From contig CALXDO010000004.1 in assembly GCA_944387075.1 (NCBI GenBank), positions 1 through 64,000 on the forward strand: 64,000 nucleotides of DNA. The letters run 5' to 3'. A program made the translations under genes and the position numbers. Shown in pieces: positions 32,739 to 44,033 of this stretch. Position 1 is the first letter of the stretch, and each line of letters begins with the position of its first letter. Source of the DNA: an uncultured Oscillospiraceae bacterium. GTDB lineage: Bacteria; Bacillota; Clostridia; Oscillospirales; Oscillospiraceae. A model generated the notes under the pieces. The model did no database searches, was not told the DNA's origin, and saw only the letters and a program-made list of their open reading frames with translations.

Positions 32739-33722
32739 ATGCCCAAGGGAGCCAATCAAAAGCGGAAGTTGATGGTGCTGGCCCGATTTCTGCTCAAACA
32801 CAGCGACGAGGCGCACCCGGTCACCCTGGGGCAGCTCCAGGAGGAGCTGGAGCGGTGGGATGCCTCCGCCGAGCGCAAGAGCATTTATGACGATATGGAG
32901 CAGCTGCGGCAGCTGGGGCTGGACGTGCAGACCCGGCGGGGGGTGGGCGGCGGCTGGTTTATCGGTCAGCGGGAGTTTGAATTGGCTGAGTTGAAGCTGC
33001 TGGTGGATGCGGTACAGTCCAGCCGCTTTCTCACCCAGAAAAAGAGCAACGCCCTGATTCACAAGTTGGAGTCCCTGGCCTCCGTGTATCAGGCCCGGCA
33101 GCTACAGCGACAGGTCTATGTGGACCGGCGAATCAAGACCATGAATGAGAGCATCTTTTACAACGTGGATCAGCTTCACGGGGCCATTGCCGCCCGTCGG
33201 GTCATCGCCTTCCGCTATTTTGAGGTCAACATGGCCAAGGAGCGGGTGTACCGCCGGGATGGCAGCGAGTACCGGGTGACTCCATACGGCCTCATCTGGG
33301 ACAACGAGAACTACTACCTGGCGGGGTGGGATCACGCCAAGAAAGAGGTGCGCCACTATCGGGTGGACAAAATGGCGGAGATTCAGCTCACCGGAGAGCG
33401 GGGAAGGGAGCGGGACGGCTGGGATTTGGAAGGGTACACCCGCCGTCATTTTGGCATGTACGCCGGACGGCCATGCCAACTGCGCCTGCGCTGTGCCGCT
33501 GCTCTGGCGGGGGTGTTTTTGGACCGGTTCGGACAGGACATCATGCTGGTGCCCCAGGACGAGGGGCACTTCACCGTAACCTTGGATCTGGTGGTCAGCC
33601 CACCCTTCTGGGGCTGGCTGTTCGGACTGGGGGAGCAAGTGGAGGTGCTCTCGCCCACCTGGGCGGTGGAGGAGTTTCGGGGCCGGCTTGCCCGGGTGGC
33701 GGCGGTGTATGAAAGCACATAA
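32739..33722 (+). CDS. WYL-domain transcriptional regulator (DeoR/YafY type)
   Basis: 327 aa. N-terminal winged helix (KLMVLARFLLKHSDEAHPVT, SAERKSIYDDMEQLRQLGLD), then a WYL ligand-sensing domain (RVIAFRYFEVN, VTPYGLIWDNENYYLAGWD) and a C-terminal WCX-like extension. The ligand is unknown; WYL domains bind nucleotides, nucleic acid or other small ligands. It has its own promoter with a perfect palindrome and could control itself and perhaps the upstream glycosidase. The ATG is 7 nt from AAGGAGG. Confidence 0.9.
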   Translation: MPKGANQKRKLMVLARFLLKHSDEAHPVTLGQLQEELERWDASAERKSIYDDMEQLRQLGLDVQTRRGVGGGWFIGQREFELAELKLLVDAVQSSRFLTQKKSNALIHKLESLASVYQARQLQRQVYVDRRIKTMNESIFYNVDQLHGAIAARRVIAFRYFEVNMAKERVYRRDGSEYRVTPYGLIWDNENYYLAGWDHAKKEVRHYRVDKMAEIQLTGERGRERDGWDLEGYTRRHFGMYAGRPCQLRLRCAAALAGVFLDRFGQDIMLVPQDEGHFTVTLDLVVSPPFWGWLFGLGEQVEVLSPTWAVEEFRGRLARVAAVYEST

Positions 33723-33783
33723 AACCGGCTCTGACCCCGGGGAAAATTTGGTTTGCCCCACAGGGAAAAAACCAGGCAATCTC

Positions 33784-33812
33784 TTGTGAAAATATGGGGA
33801 AAATGATATAAT
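33784..33812 (+). promoter_or_regulatory. Promoter of pyrE
   Basis: TTGTGA, 17 nt, perfect TATAAT, 41 nt before the pyrE start. No PyrR-binding attenuator is seen. Confidence 0.75.
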
Positions 33813-33853
33813 ACATCGATTAAAGCTTGGACCGTAGAAAGGATGTATGAAAC

Positions 33854-34528
33854 ATGAACTACCGCGAGGAATTCATTCACTTTATGGTGCGCTCCGGCGT
33901 GCTCACCTTCGGAGATTTCGTCACCAAATCCGGCCGTAAGACCCCCTATTTTGTCAACACCGGCAACTACAAGACCGGCGCACAGGCCGCTCGTCTGGGA
34001 GACTACTATGCCGCCTGCATCCAGGAGAACATGCCTGAGGGCATCACTGCCCTCTTTGGACCTGCCTACAAGGGCATCCCTCTGGCGGTGACGGCTGCCG
34101 CCTCCCTGTATCGCAATTATGAGCGGGACATCCCCTACTGCTTCAACCGCAAGGAGGCCAAGGACCACGGCGAGGGTGGCTCTATGGTGGGCTACAAGCC
34201 CCAGGATGGGGACCACATCGCCATCATTGAGGACGTGGTCACCGCCGGTACAGCCGTGCGGGAGTCCATTGAACTGTTCAAGCATGTGGCTGATGTGCAC
34301 ATTGACGCCCTGTTTGTCTCTGTGGATCGCATGGAGCGGGGCACCCGGGACTGCACCACCCTGGACGAGCTGCGGGAAGACTATGGCATCCAGGTCTATC
34401 CCATTGTCACCATCCGTGAGGTGATGGAGTGCCTGCACAACAAGCCGGTGGATGGCAAGGTGTACATTGACGACGCCATGCTGGCCCGTATGGAGGAGTA
34501 TTTGGCGACCTACGGAGCCAAGGGCTAA
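33854..34528 (+). CDS. pyrE: Orotate phosphoribosyltransferase
   Basis: Converts orotate and PRPP to OMP in pyrimidine synthesis. 224 aa, with FVTKSGRKTPYFVNTGNYKT at the N-terminus, the flexible-loop segment CFNRKEAKDHGEGG and the PRPP signature IAIIEDVVTAGTAV. It stands apart from other pyr genes. It is followed 5 nt later by radC. Confidence 0.95.
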   Translation: MNYREEFIHFMVRSGVLTFGDFVTKSGRKTPYFVNTGNYKTGAQAARLGDYYAACIQENMPEGITALFGPAYKGIPLAVTAAASLYRNYERDIPYCFNRKEAKDHGEGGSMVGYKPQDGDHIAIIEDVVTAGTAVRESIELFKHVADVHIDALFVSVDRMERGTRDCTTLDELREDYGIQVYPIVTIREVMECLHNKPVDGKVYIDDAMLARMEEYLATYGAKG

Positions 34529-34533
34529 TCGGC

Positions 34534-35241
34534 GTGGCGGACAGCAGTTCCAAAAAGAAACCCGGTGGGGTGCATCAAGGGCACCGACAGCGGGTGAAAA
34601 CGGAATTTACGGCCCGTGGTCTGGCAGGCATGCCAGACCATCGGGCCTTGGAGTTGTTGCTCTTCTATGCCATCCCCCAGGGGGATGTGAATCCGTTGGC
34701 CCATGCGCTAGTGGAACAGTTTGGCTCACTGGCCGGGGTGTTCCACGCCACCCGGGAGCAGTTGCTGGCGGTCAGAGGGGTGGGGGAGAACACCGCCACC
34801 CTCATCCAGCTGATGCCTGCCTTGGCAGGGCGATATATGGAGGAACGTGCCAGCTTTCAAGGCCAACTCACGGAAAGTTGGCACTTTAAGGAATTGTTGA
34901 TGCCTTTGTTTTTCGGCGCCCGCAATGAGATGGTGTATTTGGTGTGTATGGATGGAAAGCAAAAGCTCATCTGCTACCGCAAGCTGGGAGAGGGAGTCCC
35001 TGACCGGGTGGACATCACGGGGCGGCAAGTGGTAGAAGTGGCGTTGGCCTGTGGGGCCACCCGAGTGGCTCTGGCCCACAACCACGTCTCCGGCATTGCC
35101 CTGTGTTCGGGTCAGGACATCCAGACCACCCGGCATCTCTCCCAGCTGTTGAACCAGGTGGGGGTGTATCTGGTGGATCATTTCATCATTGCGGAGGACG
35201 ATATGGTCTCCATGCGGGAGTCCGGCTATCTTAGCGTATAA
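34534..35241 (+). CDS. radC: RadC family protein (JAMM/MPN domain)
   Basis: 235 aa. N-terminal HhH segment ([21 protein letters not shown]) then an MPN+/JAMM domain with the metal motif H-x-H-x7-S-x2-D seen as [15 protein letters not shown]; the usual Pro after HNH is Val. The family was once linked to DNA repair, but its function is unresolved. GTG start with no clear ribosome-binding site, 5 nt after pyrE; uvrB follows 23 nt downstream. Confidence 0.9.
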   Translation: MADSSSKKKPGGVHQGHRQRVKTEFTARGLAGMPDHRALELLLFYAIPQGDVNPLAHALVEQFGSLAGVFHATREQLLAVRGVGENTATLIQLMPALAGRYMEERASFQGQLTESWHFKELLMPLFFGARNEMVYLVCMDGKQKLICYRKLGEGVPDRVDITGRQVVEVALACGATRVALAHNHVSGIALCSGQDIQTTRHLSQLLNQVGVYLVDHFIIAEDDMVSMRESGYLSV

Positions 35242-35264
35242 GAACGATGGGAGGGAGGCATTTC

Positions 35265-37229
35265 ATGGAACAGCGGTTTCAAGTGGTATCCGACTACACC
35301 CCCAGCGGGGACCAGCCCCAGGCCATTGAGGCACTGGCCCAGGGCATTGAAAACGGCCTGGACGAGCAGACCTTGCTGGGTGTCACCGGATCGGGCAAGA
35401 CGTTTACCATGGCCAAGGTCATCGAGGCGGTGCAGCGGCCCACCCTGGTGTTGGCCCACAATAAGATTTTGGCGGCCCAGCTGTGCGCCGAGTTCAAGGA
35501 GTTTTTCCCCAACAACGCGGTGGAATACTTCGTCTCCTACTATGACTACTACCAGCCGGAGGCCTACATTCCCCATACGGATACGTTTATTGAGAAGGAC
35601 TCCGCCATCAACGAGGAGATTGACCGGCTGCGGCTGTCTGCCACGGCCTCTCTGTTGGAGCGGCGGGACGTGATTGTGGTCTCCTCGGTGTCCTGCATCT
35701 ACGGCCTGGGCGAGCCGGAGGACTTTGCCAAAATGATGGTGTCTTTGCGGGTAGGGATGGAGATCCCCATTCCGGAACTGCTGAAAAAGCTGGTGGCCAT
35801 TCGGTATGAGCGCAACGACATCGCCTTTGAGCGCAACATGTTCCGGGTGCGGGGGGACACGGTAGAGATCTGGCCCGCCTACTGGAAGGACACCGCCCTG
35901 CGGGTGGAGTTTTTTGGGGATGAGATCGACCGCATCAGCGAAATCCACGCCTTGACCGGCTCCATCCTCCGGCGGCTGAACAACATCCCCGTGTGGCCTG
36001 CCACCCACTACGTCACCCCCAAGGAAAAAATGGATGCTGCCATCCAGGAAATCTACCGGGAACTGGAGGAGCGGGTGGCTCAGTTTGAAGCGGAGGGAAA
36101 ACTCATTGAGGCCCAGCGCATCAAGCAGCGCACCATGTACGACATTGAGATGATGCAGGAGATTGGCTACTGCTCCGGCATTGAGAACTATTCCAGAGTG
36201 ATTGAGGGGCGGCCTGTGGGCTCGCCGCCGCACACGCTGCTGGACTACTTTCCCAAGGATTTTGTGCTCTTCATTGACGAGAGCCATGTGACATTGCCCC
36301 AAGTGCGGGCCATGTACAACGGCGACCGGGCCCGAAAGACCTCCCTGGTGGACTACGGCTTCCGGTTGCCCTGTGCCTATGACAACCGCCCTTTGAAGTT
36401 CGACGAGTTTGAAAAACGCCTCAACCAGGTGGTGTATGTCTCCGCTACCCCCGGGGAGTATGAGCGCACTCGGTCGGGGCAGGTGGTGGAACAGGTCATC
36501 CGTCCCACCGGACTGCTGGACCCCCTGGTGGAGGTGCGCCCCATCGAGGGACAGATGGACGACCTCATCGGAGAGATCAACCAGCGTGCCCAGAAAAACG
36601 AGCGGGTGCTGGTGACCACCCTGACCAAGAAAATGGCGGAGACCCTGACCGATTATCTGAAAAACGCCGGCATTCGGGTGCGGTATATGCACCACGACAT
36701 CGACACCATGGAGCGTATGGAGATTGTGCGGGATCTGCGCCTGGGCGAGTTCGACGTGCTGGTGGGTATTAACCTGCTGCGAGAGGGCTTGGACTTGCCT
36801 GAGGTGTCCCTGGTGGCCATTTTAGACGCGGACAAGGAGGGCTTTTTGCGCTCCGAGACCGCCCTCATCCAGACCATTGGCCGGGCTGCCCGCAATGCCC
36901 AAGGCCGGGTTATTTTGTACGCCGATACCATCACCCCATCCATGGCCCGGGCCATGGCGGAGACCGAACGCCGCCGCTCCATCCAGGACGCGTTTAACCA
37001 GGAGCATGGCATTGTACCTAAGACGGTGCAGAAGTCGGTGCGGGAGCTGGTAAGTGTGGCCCAGGAGGCCGAGGAGACCACCAAGCGGGCCAAGAAGATG
37101 ACGGACAGTGAGCGCAAGGCCGCCATTGCCCGCCTGGAGAAGGAAATGAAAGAGGCTGCAAGAATGTTGGAATTTGAATTGGCAGCTCAGTTGCGTGACC
37201 AGATCATTCGCCTCAGAGAAAAGGATTGA
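35265..37229 (+). CDS. uvrB: Excinuclease ABC subunit B
   Basis: Damage-verifying helicase-like subunit of nucleotide excision repair. 654 aa. Walker [13 protein letters not shown], beta-hairpin region [12 protein letters not shown], motif II FIDESH, motif [11 protein letters not shown] and the C-terminal UVR domain for UvrC contact ([20 protein letters not shown]). The ATG at 35265 is 6 nt from GGGAGG. uvrA lies 1.5 kb downstream on the same strand, separated by two genes. Confidence 0.97.
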   Translation: MEQRFQVVSDYTPSGDQPQAIEALAQGIENGLDEQTLLGVTGSGKTFTMAKVIEAVQRPTLVLAHNKILAAQLCAEFKEFFPNNAVEYFVSYYDYYQPEAYIPHTDTFIEKDSAINEEIDRLRLSATASLLERRDVIVVSSVSCIYGLGEPEDFAKMMVSLRVGMEIPIPELLKKLVAIRYERNDIAFERNMFRVRGDTVEIWPAYWKDTALRVEFFGDEIDRISEIHALTGSILRRLNNIPVWPATHYVTPKEKMDAAIQEIYRELEERVAQFEAEGKLIEAQRIKQRTMYDIEMMQEIGYCSGIENYSRVIEGRPVGSPPHTLLDYFPKDFVLFIDESHVTLPQVRAMYNGDRARKTSLVDYGFRLPCAYDNRPLKFDEFEKRLNQVVYVSATPGEYERTRSGQVVEQVIRPTGLLDPLVEVRPIEGQMDDLIGEINQRAQKNERVLVTTLTKKMAETLTDYLKNAGIRVRYMHHDIDTMERMEIVRDLRLGEFDVLVGINLLREGLDLPEVSLVAILDADKEGFLRSETALIQTIGRAARNAQGRVILYADTITPSMARAMAETERRRSIQDAFNQEHGIVPKTVQKSVRELVSVAQEAEETTKRAKKMTDSERKAAIARLEKEMKEAARMLEFELAAQLRDQIIRLREKD

Positions 37230-37237
37230 CGAGTACC

Positions 37238-37732
37238 ATGGCAAAGAAAAAAGAGGAAAAAACCAACGTGATGCGGGTTCTGGAGGAAAAAAAGGTGCCC
37301 TATCAGGGCCACACCTATCCTCACGACGGGGAGATCGCCCCCGATGGGGCTGCTGTGGCCCGGAGTCTGGGCCAGGACCCGGCTTGCGTGTTCAAAACCC
37401 TGGTGACCCGTGGGGCCTCCGGGGGATATTATGTGTTTGACATTCCGGTGGAGGCCACCCTGGATTTGAAAAAGGCGGCCAAGGCCGTGGGAGAGAAGTC
37501 GGTGGCTATGCTGCCCAGCAAAGAACTCTTGCCTCTCACCGGGTACGTCCATGGGGGCTGTTCCCCGGTGGGAATGAAGAAGCAGTTTTCCACGGTGTTC
37601 CATGACAGCTGTCTGGACCAGGACACCATTTATGTGTCTGCCGGAAAGATTGGATTTCAGGTGGAGGTGGCGCCCCAGGCTCTTATGGAACTGGTGCGGG
37701 CCACCGCTGCCGACGTGATTGTGGATGAATAG
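37238..37732 (+). CDS. ybaK: YbaK/EbsC aminoacyl-tRNA deacylase (Cys-tRNA(Pro) deacylase)
   Basis: 164 aa, proofreads mischarged tRNA in trans, typically Cys-tRNA(Pro). Family features: PYQGHTYPHDGE, the catalytic-lysine segment VFKTLVTRG, and the glycine-rich GYVHGGCSPVGMKKQF. It begins 8 nt after uvrB and has GAG before the ATG at 37238. Confidence 0.9.
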   Translation: MAKKKEEKTNVMRVLEEKKVPYQGHTYPHDGEIAPDGAAVARSLGQDPACVFKTLVTRGASGGYYVFDIPVEATLDLKKAAKAVGEKSVAMLPSKELLPLTGYVHGGCSPVGMKKQFSTVFHDSCLDQDTIYVSAGKIGFQVEVAPQALMELVRATAADVIVDE

Positions 37733-37744
37733 AGGAGATCAAAT

Positions 37745-38755
37745 ATGAACATGGTAACATTGGGAAACACAGGGCTGAAGGTATCTGCCATCTCCTTTGG
37801 CGGCATTCCGATTCAGCGTTCTGACGCCGCCAACACCATGGCAGTGGTGGATGAGTTGGAGAAGTTCGGCATCAACTATATGGACACCGCTCGGGGCTAT
37901 ACCGTATCCGAGGAATATCTGGGAAAGGCCTTACAGGGACGGCGGGAGAAGTTCATCCTGGCCACCAAGTCCATGTCGCGCAGCTATGAGGCCATGGCCC
38001 GGGACATCGACATCAGCCTGGGCAACCTGCAAACCGACTACATCGACCTCTACCAGATTCACAACCTGCCCTTGAAGGACTTCGACCAGGTCTTTGGCCC
38101 TGACGGGGCCTATCAGGCTCTGGCAGAGGCCAAGGCGGCAGGGAAGATCGGGCACATTGGCGCCACCGCCCACAGCCTGGACGCCCTTCGCCGGTTGGTG
38201 GAGGAGCACGCCCACCAGATTGAAACGGTGATGTTTCCCTATAACATCGTGGAGATGCAGGGCCACGAGGTGTTGGCTATGGCCCGGGAGAAGGGCATTG
38301 GCACCATCGCCATGAAGCCCATGGCCGGAGGAAATCTGGAGGACTGGAACCTGGCTCTGCGCGTCATTGCCGCCTCCGGCGTCATCGATGTGTCCATCCC
38401 CGGCATGGGCAGCGTGGAAGAGGTACAGCGCAACGCCCAGGTGGATTTGACTGCCCCTTTGACCCAGGAGGAGCTGGAGGAGTGCCAGAGAATCCGCCAG
38501 GAGCTGGGTACCCACTTCTGCCGCCGCTGCGGCTACTGCGCCCCCTGCACCGTGGGCATTGACATTCCCTCTCAGTTTCTCATGGCCAACTATGCCCGCC
38601 GTTACGGGCTGGCAGACTGGGCAGTGAGCCGCTATCAGGCCTTGGCTCACCACGCCAGTGAGTGTGTGGCGTGCGGAGCCTGTGAGAGCCGCTGTCCCTA
38701 TGGGCTGCCCATCCGGGAGATGCTTCGTGATGTGGCAAAGGAATTTGGCTACTAA
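37745..38755 (+). CDS. Aldo/keto reductase with C-terminal ferredoxin domain
   Basis: 336 aa. The N-terminal TIM-barrel aldo/keto reductase domain ([36 protein letters not shown], Asp-Tyr of the active site; [10 protein letters not shown]) is joined to a cysteine-rich tail with [14 protein letters not shown] and [16 protein letters not shown], enough Cys for two iron-sulfur clusters or one cluster plus a degenerate site. Such fusions are common in anaerobes; substrate unknown. It sits between ybaK and uvrA in the uvrB-uvrA stretch. Confidence 0.9.
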   Translation: MNMVTLGNTGLKVSAISFGGIPIQRSDAANTMAVVDELEKFGINYMDTARGYTVSEEYLGKALQGRREKFILATKSMSRSYEAMARDIDISLGNLQTDYIDLYQIHNLPLKDFDQVFGPDGAYQALAEAKAAGKIGHIGATAHSLDALRRLVEEHAHQIETVMFPYNIVEMQGHEVLAMAREKGIGTIAMKPMAGGNLEDWNLALRVIAASGVIDVSIPGMGSVEEVQRNAQVDLTAPLTQEELEECQRIRQELGTHFCRRCGYCAPCTVGIDIPSQFLMANYARRYGLADWAVSRYQALAHHASECVACGACESRCPYGLPIREMLRDVAKEFGY

Positions 38756-38788
38756 TAGCAGCCTGTAAACTTGAAGGAGACCCAACCC

Positions 38789-41629
38789 ATGCTAGACCAT
38801 ATTCTGATTAAGGGTGCCAGAGAGAACAATCTGAAAAATATTGACGTAGAGATTCCACGGGACAAGCTGGTGGTGCTCACCGGCCTGTCTGGCTCGGGAA
38901 AATCCTCCCTGGCCTTTGAGACACTGTACGCCGAGGGACAGCGGCGTTATGTGGAGTCCCTGTCCTCCTATGCCCGGATGTTTTTGGGGCAGATGGAAAA
39001 GCCGGATGTGGACTACATTGAGGGCCTGTCCCCGGCAATCTCCATCGACCAGAAAACCACCTCCAAAAACCCTCGCTCCACCGTGGGCACCGTGACGGAG
39101 ATTTACGACTATCTGCGTCTGTTGTGGGCCCGGGTGGGTACCCCCCATTGTCCCAAGTGCGGCAAGGAGATTCACCAGCAGACCATCGACCAGATCATCG
39201 ACCAGGTGTTGGCTCTGCCCCAGGCCACCCGCATCCAGGTGCTGGCCCCCGTCATCCGAGGGAAAAAGGGTGAGCACGCCAAGGTGCTGGAGGATGCCCG
39301 CCGCTCCGGCTATGTCCGGGTGCGCATTGACGGTGCTCTTTATGACTTGTCCGAGGAGATCAAGCTGGAGAAGAACAAAAAGCACAACATCGAGGTGGTG
39401 GTGGACCGTCTGGTCATCCGGGAGGACATCACCCGCCGCCTCACCGACTCGGTGGAGACGGCCACCGCTCTGTCCGGGGGAGTGGTTATCATCAACCTGG
39501 TGGAGAAGGATGAGGATTTGCTCTTCTCCCAGAACTACGCCTGTGAGGACTGCGGCATCTCCATTGAGGAGCTGACCCCCCGCATGTTCTCCTTCAACAA
39601 TCCCTTCGGCGCCTGTCCCACCTGTACCGGCTTGGGGGCCCAGCTGAAGGTAGACCCGGATCTCATCATTCCCAACCGCAGCCTGTCCATTTTGGATGGG
39701 GCTATCACCGCCACCGGATGGAACAACATCAAATCCGACGGCATTTCCCGCATGTACTTTGAGGCACTGGCGGCGAAATATCACTTCAACCTCACCGATC
39801 CCATAGAGAAATTGACCCCAGAGGTGCTGAACATCATTTTGTACGGGACAAAGGGGGAGAAACTCACCATCCACTACGACCAGCCCCGGGGCAAAGGGGT
39901 GCTGTACCAGCCCTTTGAGGGGATTGTCAACAATCTGGAACGCCGCTATAAGGAAACCCAGTCGGACGCCATGAAGCGGGAGATTGAGGAGTGCATGAGT
40001 GAGTCTCTCTGTCCCGACTGCCATGGGCAGCGGCTGCGCCCGGAGTCTCTGGCGGTGACAGTGGGGGGCATTTCCATCCACCAGTTCTGCGAGATGCCCG
40101 TGGATGAGGCTCTTGCTTTTTTGGACACCATCACCCTCACCGACACCCAGATGATGATTGCCGACCGTATTTTGCGGGAAATCCGGGAGCGGCTGGGCTT
40201 TTTGAAGAGTGTGGGTCTACAATATCTGACCTTGAGCCGTCAGGCGGGCACCTTGTCCGGCGGCGAGAGCCAGCGTATCCGTCTGGCCACCCAGATTGGC
40301 TCTTCCCTCATGGGAGTGCTGTATATCCTGGACGAGCCCTCCATCGGCCTGCACCAGCGGGATAACGATTTGCTCCTTGCCACACTCCAGCATTTGCGGG
40401 ACTTGGGCAACACCCTCATTGTAGTGGAGCACGACGAGGACACCATGCGAGCTGCCGACTATATCATTGACATTGGGCCTGGAGCGGGTGTTCACGGAGG
40501 CCAGGTGGTGGCCTGCGGTACCGCCGAAGAGGTGATGAACACCCCCGGCTCCATCACGGGAGATTACCTGTCCGGGCGGAAAAAGGTGCCCATTCCCGAC
40601 CATCGCCGGGAGGGCAACGGAAAGGTGCTGCGGGTGCTGGGCGCTTCCGAGCACAACCTGCGCCACATTGACGTGGACTTCCCCCTGGGGACGTTTATTG
40701 CCGTCACCGGGGTGTCCGGGTCGGGGAAGTCCTCTCTGGTCAATGAGATTTTGTATAAGCGGCTGGGGGCGGAGCTCAACCGCACCAAGGCCCGGCCGGG
40801 GAAGCACGACGGCATGGAGGGCATCGAGCATCTGGACAAGGTTATCGCCATTGATCAATCTCCCATTGGCCGCACCCCACGCTCCAATCCTGCCACCTAT
40901 ACGGGGCTGTTTGGAGACATCCGGGATCTGTTTGCATCCACACCCGATGCCAAGAGCCGGGGCTACGGGCCGGGCCGGTTCTCCTTTAACGTGCGGGGAG
41001 GCCGGTGTGAGGCCTGCGCCGGAGATGGTCTTCTGAAAATTGAGATGCACTTTTTGCCTGATATTTACGTCCCCTGTGAGGTGTGCAAGGGAAAACGATA
41101 CAACCGGGAGACCCTGGAGGTGCGCTACAAGGGCAAGAACATCCATGAGGTGCTGGAGATGACGGTGGAAGAGGCCCTGGGCTTCTTTGAGAATCTGCCC
41201 CGTCTGAAAAACAAGCTGCAAACCCTCATGGATGTGGGGCTGGGTTATGTGAAGCTGGGCCAGCCCTCCACCACCCTGTCCGGCGGAGAAGCCCAGCGGG
41301 TGAAGCTGGCCACTGAGTTGGCCAAACGCTCCACCGGTTCCACCATCTATATCCTGGACGAGCCCACCACTGGGTTGCACACCGCCGATGTGCACCAGCT
41401 GGTGGAGGTGCTCCAGCGGCTGGTGGAGGGGGGCAACACCGTGGTGGTCATTGAACACAATTTGGATGTCATCAAGACCGCCGACTACCTCATTGATCTG
41501 GGACCAGAGGGGGGTGCAGGAGGCGGCACCGTGGTGTGCTGCGGCACTCCGGAGCAGGTGGCCCAGTGTCCCGAAAGCTATACAGGTCGTTACCTGAAGC
41601 AAATTTTAGAGAAAGACAGAGGAGTTTGA
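38789..41629 (+). CDS. uvrA: Excinuclease ABC subunit A
   Basis: Damage-recognition ATPase of nucleotide excision repair, 946 aa. Two ABC modules: Walker [13 protein letters not shown] and [13 protein letters not shown]; signature sequences [12 protein letters not shown] and [12 protein letters not shown]; zinc-binding cysteines in CPKCG, CEDCG with CPTCTG, and CEACAG with CEVCKG. The ATG at 38789 is 9 nt from GGAG; an upstream in-frame TTG at 38771 is less likely. Confidence 0.97.
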   Translation: MLDHILIKGARENNLKNIDVEIPRDKLVVLTGLSGSGKSSLAFETLYAEGQRRYVESLSSYARMFLGQMEKPDVDYIEGLSPAISIDQKTTSKNPRSTVGTVTEIYDYLRLLWARVGTPHCPKCGKEIHQQTIDQIIDQVLALPQATRIQVLAPVIRGKKGEHAKVLEDARRSGYVRVRIDGALYDLSEEIKLEKNKKHNIEVVVDRLVIREDITRRLTDSVETATALSGGVVIINLVEKDEDLLFSQNYACEDCGISIEELTPRMFSFNNPFGACPTCTGLGAQLKVDPDLIIPNRSLSILDGAITATGWNNIKSDGISRMYFEALAAKYHFNLTDPIEKLTPEVLNIILYGTKGEKLTIHYDQPRGKGVLYQPFEGIVNNLERRYKETQSDAMKREIEECMSESLCPDCHGQRLRPESLAVTVGGISIHQFCEMPVDEALAFLDTITLTDTQMMIADRILREIRERLGFLKSVGLQYLTLSRQAGTLSGGESQRIRLATQIGSSLMGVLYILDEPSIGLHQRDNDLLLATLQHLRDLGNTLIVVEHDEDTMRAADYIIDIGPGAGVHGGQVVACGTAEEVMNTPGSITGDYLSGRKKVPIPDHRREGNGKVLRVLGASEHNLRHIDVDFPLGTFIAVTGVSGSGKSSLVNEILYKRLGAELNRTKARPGKHDGMEGIEHLDKVIAIDQSPIGRTPRSNPATYTGLFGDIRDLFASTPDAKSRGYGPGRFSFNVRGGRCEACAGDGLLKIEMHFLPDIYVPCEVCKGKRYNRETLEVRYKGKNIHEVLEMTVEEALGFFENLPRLKNKLQTLMDVGLGYVKLGQPSTTLSGGEAQRVKLATELAKRSTGSTIYILDEPTTGLHTADVHQLVEVLQRLVEGGNTVVVIEHNLDVIKTADYLIDLGPEGGAGGGTVVCCGTPEQVAQCPESYTGRYLKQILEKDRGV

Positions 41630-41632
41630 GAG

Positions 41633-42118
41633 ATGGATTTGATGAAATGGCTCACCACCGACTTAAATGGAGAATTTCTCCTGACCTTATTGGTGTCCAT
41701 GGTTCCGGTGATTGAGCTGCGGGGAGGCATTCCCTTTGGTGTAGCCGCCGGGTTGCCGGTATGGGCGGCATATCTGGCCGCTGTGATTGGAAATCTGCTG
41801 CCGGTGCCCTTTATTGTGGTGTATATCCGCCGGGTTTTTGTGTTTATGCGCCAGCATATGCCCCGGCTCAACCGTCTGGTGGATAAGATGGAGGAGAAGG
41901 CCCACCTGAAAAGTGCTTCGGTATTGAAGTATCAGTACCTGGGCCTGGCTATTTTTGTGGCCATTCCCCTGCCTGGTACCGGAGCTTGGACTGGGGCATT
42001 GGTGGCCGCCTTCCTGGACATGCGCTTGAAGCGCGCCTTTCCCTCCATTGCTGGCGGCGTGCTTTCCGCGGGTCTCATCATCAGCATTCTCTCTTACGGA
42101 GTCAAAAGTCTCTTTTAA
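41633..42118 (+). CDS. Small multidrug export-related membrane protein (COG2426)
   Basis: 161 aa, three to four hydrophobic helices. The features VPVIELRGGIPFGVAAGLP and FVAIPLPGTGAWTGALVAAF match the COG2426/Sm_multidrug_ex family, a DedA-like fold. The family name implies export but a substrate has not been fixed. It starts 4 nt after uvrA, so is likely co-transcribed. Confidence 0.85.
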   Translation: MDLMKWLTTDLNGEFLLTLLVSMVPVIELRGGIPFGVAAGLPVWAAYLAAVIGNLLPVPFIVVYIRRVFVFMRQHMPRLNRLVDKMEEKAHLKSASVLKYQYLGLAIFVAIPLPGTGAWTGALVAAFLDMRLKRAFPSIAGGVLSAGLIISILSYGVKSLF

Positions 42119-42158
42119 GCGGGATGTTGTGTGACCGCCCCCTGCGTTTGGGCATAGA

Positions 42159-42470
42159 ATGACCCAAAGGTGGTGGTTGCTTGTGGGAATGTATCTGGTT
42201 CTGGGACTTCTGGCGGCCCTGGGACTGCTGGGATTGTGCTGGCTGGTTCTGGGCAGGCTGCTCATGCCCATTCCCCTGGCGCTCACCGTCTCGCTGACGG
42301 GATATGGAGATGGGGAGTGCCTGGAACAGGGAGTCAAAGCGCTGCACTGGCTGCGGCGCACCGGCCTGTGGCGGGGTGAAATTGTCATTCGAGATGGAGG
42401 CATGTCCCCCCAAGGGTTGGCGGTGGCCCGCCGACTGGTGCAGGACTGCCATGCACAACTGTATATTTAG
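42159..42470 (+). CDS. Hypothetical single-pass membrane protein
   Basis: 103 aa: one long N-terminal hydrophobic helix (about residues 7-33) followed by a small soluble domain ending in RGGMSPQGLAVARRL-like sequence (actual start of that segment IRDGGMSPQGLA). I do not recognise the family. The ribosome-binding site is poor, and ATG 42189 is an alternative start. It lies 40 nt after the COG2426 gene and is closed by a perfect hairpin. Confidence 0.6.
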   Translation: MTQRWWLLVGMYLVLGLLAALGLLGLCWLVLGRLLMPIPLALTVSLTGYGDGECLEQGVKALHWLRRTGLWRGEIVIRDGGMSPQGLAVARRLVQDCHAQLYI

Positions 42471-42478
42471 GACAACAG

Positions 42479-42507
42479 ATGCCCCCCAGAAATCTTCTGG
42501 GGGGCAT
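42479..42507. terminator. Perfect 13-bp hairpin before carboxypeptidase gene
   Basis: 42479-42491 pairs with 42495-42507 around a 3-nt loop, right after the hypothetical gene and 20 nt before the next start. There is no T-run, so it may be an inefficient terminator or an mRNA-processing barrier. Confidence 0.5.
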
Positions 42508-42526
42508 ACAAGAAAGGAATGGTACC

Positions 42527-44023
42527 ATGGAGATGAAACAAGCACTGGAACAACTGGAACAACTGCAAAAGAAGCTGTACGCCTACACGGCTGCACAGTC
42601 CTCGCTGTACTTAGACGGCGTGACGGTGGCCCCTCGGGACACCGCTGCGGGTCGGGGGGTGGCCCTGGGGATTCTGGCTGGGGAGCAGCACAAGATCCTT
42701 TCTGACCCACAGGTGGGAGAGATGCTCTCTGTGCTCAGCCAGGCGCAAGAGCAGCTTACCCCCGAGCAGCGCCGCCAGGTGGAGTTGATGGGCCGGGAGT
42801 ATGAAAAGCTTTCCCGCATTCCCGCCCAGGAGTACATGGAGTACGCCATGCTGGTCAACGAGGCCAGCGACGTGTGGCACCAGGCCAAGGAGACCAACGA
42901 TTTTCCTCTTTTTGCACCTTTGCTGGAGAAATTGGTGGAGTATAACCGCCGCTTTGCCGGTTATTATGACCCCAACAAGGCCCCCTACGATGCTCTGCTC
43001 AACGAATATGAGCGGGGAGCCAACATGGAACAGTTGGACCAGTTCTTTGCCGCTGTGCGGGACAAGCTGGTGCCTCTCATCCACGCCATTGGAGAGAAAG
43101 AGCAGCCGGACGTGAGCTTCCTCCACCGCCACTACCCAGTAGAGGATCAGCGGAAATTCTCCGACTACCTCATGGAGGTGTTGGACCTGGACCGGGCCCA
43201 CTGTACCATCGGGGAGACGGAGCACCCCTTCACCCTGGGCTTCAACTCCCGGGACTTGCGCATCACCACCCACTACCTGGAGGACGATGTGGCCAGTTCC
43301 ATGTATTCCGTCATCCACGAGGGAGGACATGCCCGCTACGAGTTGGATGTCAACCCGGCCTACGATTATACTTGTCTCAGTGGTGGCTCCTCTATGGGCG
43401 TGCACGAGAGCCAGTCCCGGTTCTATGAGAACCTCATTGGCCGCTCTCTGCCCTTTGTCCAGGCCATCTTCCCCAAAATGCAGGAGTTGTTCCCCCAGCA
43501 GCTGGGGGATGTGACCGCGGAGCAGATGTACCGGGCGGTGAATCGGGCCCAGCCCTCCCTCATCCGCACTGAGGCGGATGAACTCACCTACTGCCTCCAT
43601 GTGATGGTGCGCTATGAGATGGAAAAGCAGCTCATTGGCGGTACTCTGGAGGTCAAAGATGTGCCTCAGGTGTGGAATCGGCTGTACAAGGAGTATCTGG
43701 GTGTGGATGTGCCCGACGATACCCATGGGTGCTTGCAGGATTCCCACTGGTCCGGCGGTATGATCGGGTATTTCCCCTCCTACGCGCTGGGCAGTGCCTA
43801 TGGCGCGCAGATGCTGCGCAACATGGAGAAGGACGTGGATGTGTGGGGCAGCGTGGCCCGGGGTGATTTGGCCCCCGTTACCGCGTGGCTCACCGACAAA
43901 ATCCATCGCCACGGCTGCATGCTGGAGCCGGCCCAACTGATACAGGCGGCTTGCGGAGACTTTGATCCCACGGTGTACACCGACTATCTCACCGAGAAGT
44001 ATACCAAACTCTATAACTTGTGA
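42527..44023 (+). CDS. M32 family metallocarboxypeptidase
   Basis: 498 aa, the normal length for Taq-type carboxypeptidases. The zinc motif HExxH is seen as VIHEGGHARYE (about residue 265), with GVHESQSRFYEN, HTLGFNSRDLRITT-like segment (FTLGFNSRDLRITTHY) and RTEADELTYCLHV as other family signatures. Cytoplasmic removal of C-terminal residues from peptides. The ATG at 42527 has AAAGGA 8 nt upstream. Confidence 0.93.
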   Translation: MEMKQALEQLEQLQKKLYAYTAAQSSLYLDGVTVAPRDTAAGRGVALGILAGEQHKILSDPQVGEMLSVLSQAQEQLTPEQRRQVELMGREYEKLSRIPAQEYMEYAMLVNEASDVWHQAKETNDFPLFAPLLEKLVEYNRRFAGYYDPNKAPYDALLNEYERGANMEQLDQFFAAVRDKLVPLIHAIGEKEQPDVSFLHRHYPVEDQRKFSDYLMEVLDLDRAHCTIGETEHPFTLGFNSRDLRITTHYLEDDVASSMYSVIHEGGHARYELDVNPAYDYTCLSGGSSMGVHESQSRFYENLIGRSLPFVQAIFPKMQELFPQQLGDVTAEQMYRAVNRAQPSLIRTEADELTYCLHVMVRYEMEKQLIGGTLEVKDVPQVWNRLYKEYLGVDVPDDTHGCLQDSHWSGGMIGYFPSYALGSAYGAQMLRNMEKDVDVWGSVARGDLAPVTAWLTDKIHRHGCMLEPAQLIQAACGDFDPTVYTDYLTEKYTKLYNL

Positions 44024-44033
44024 GGTGAACGAC

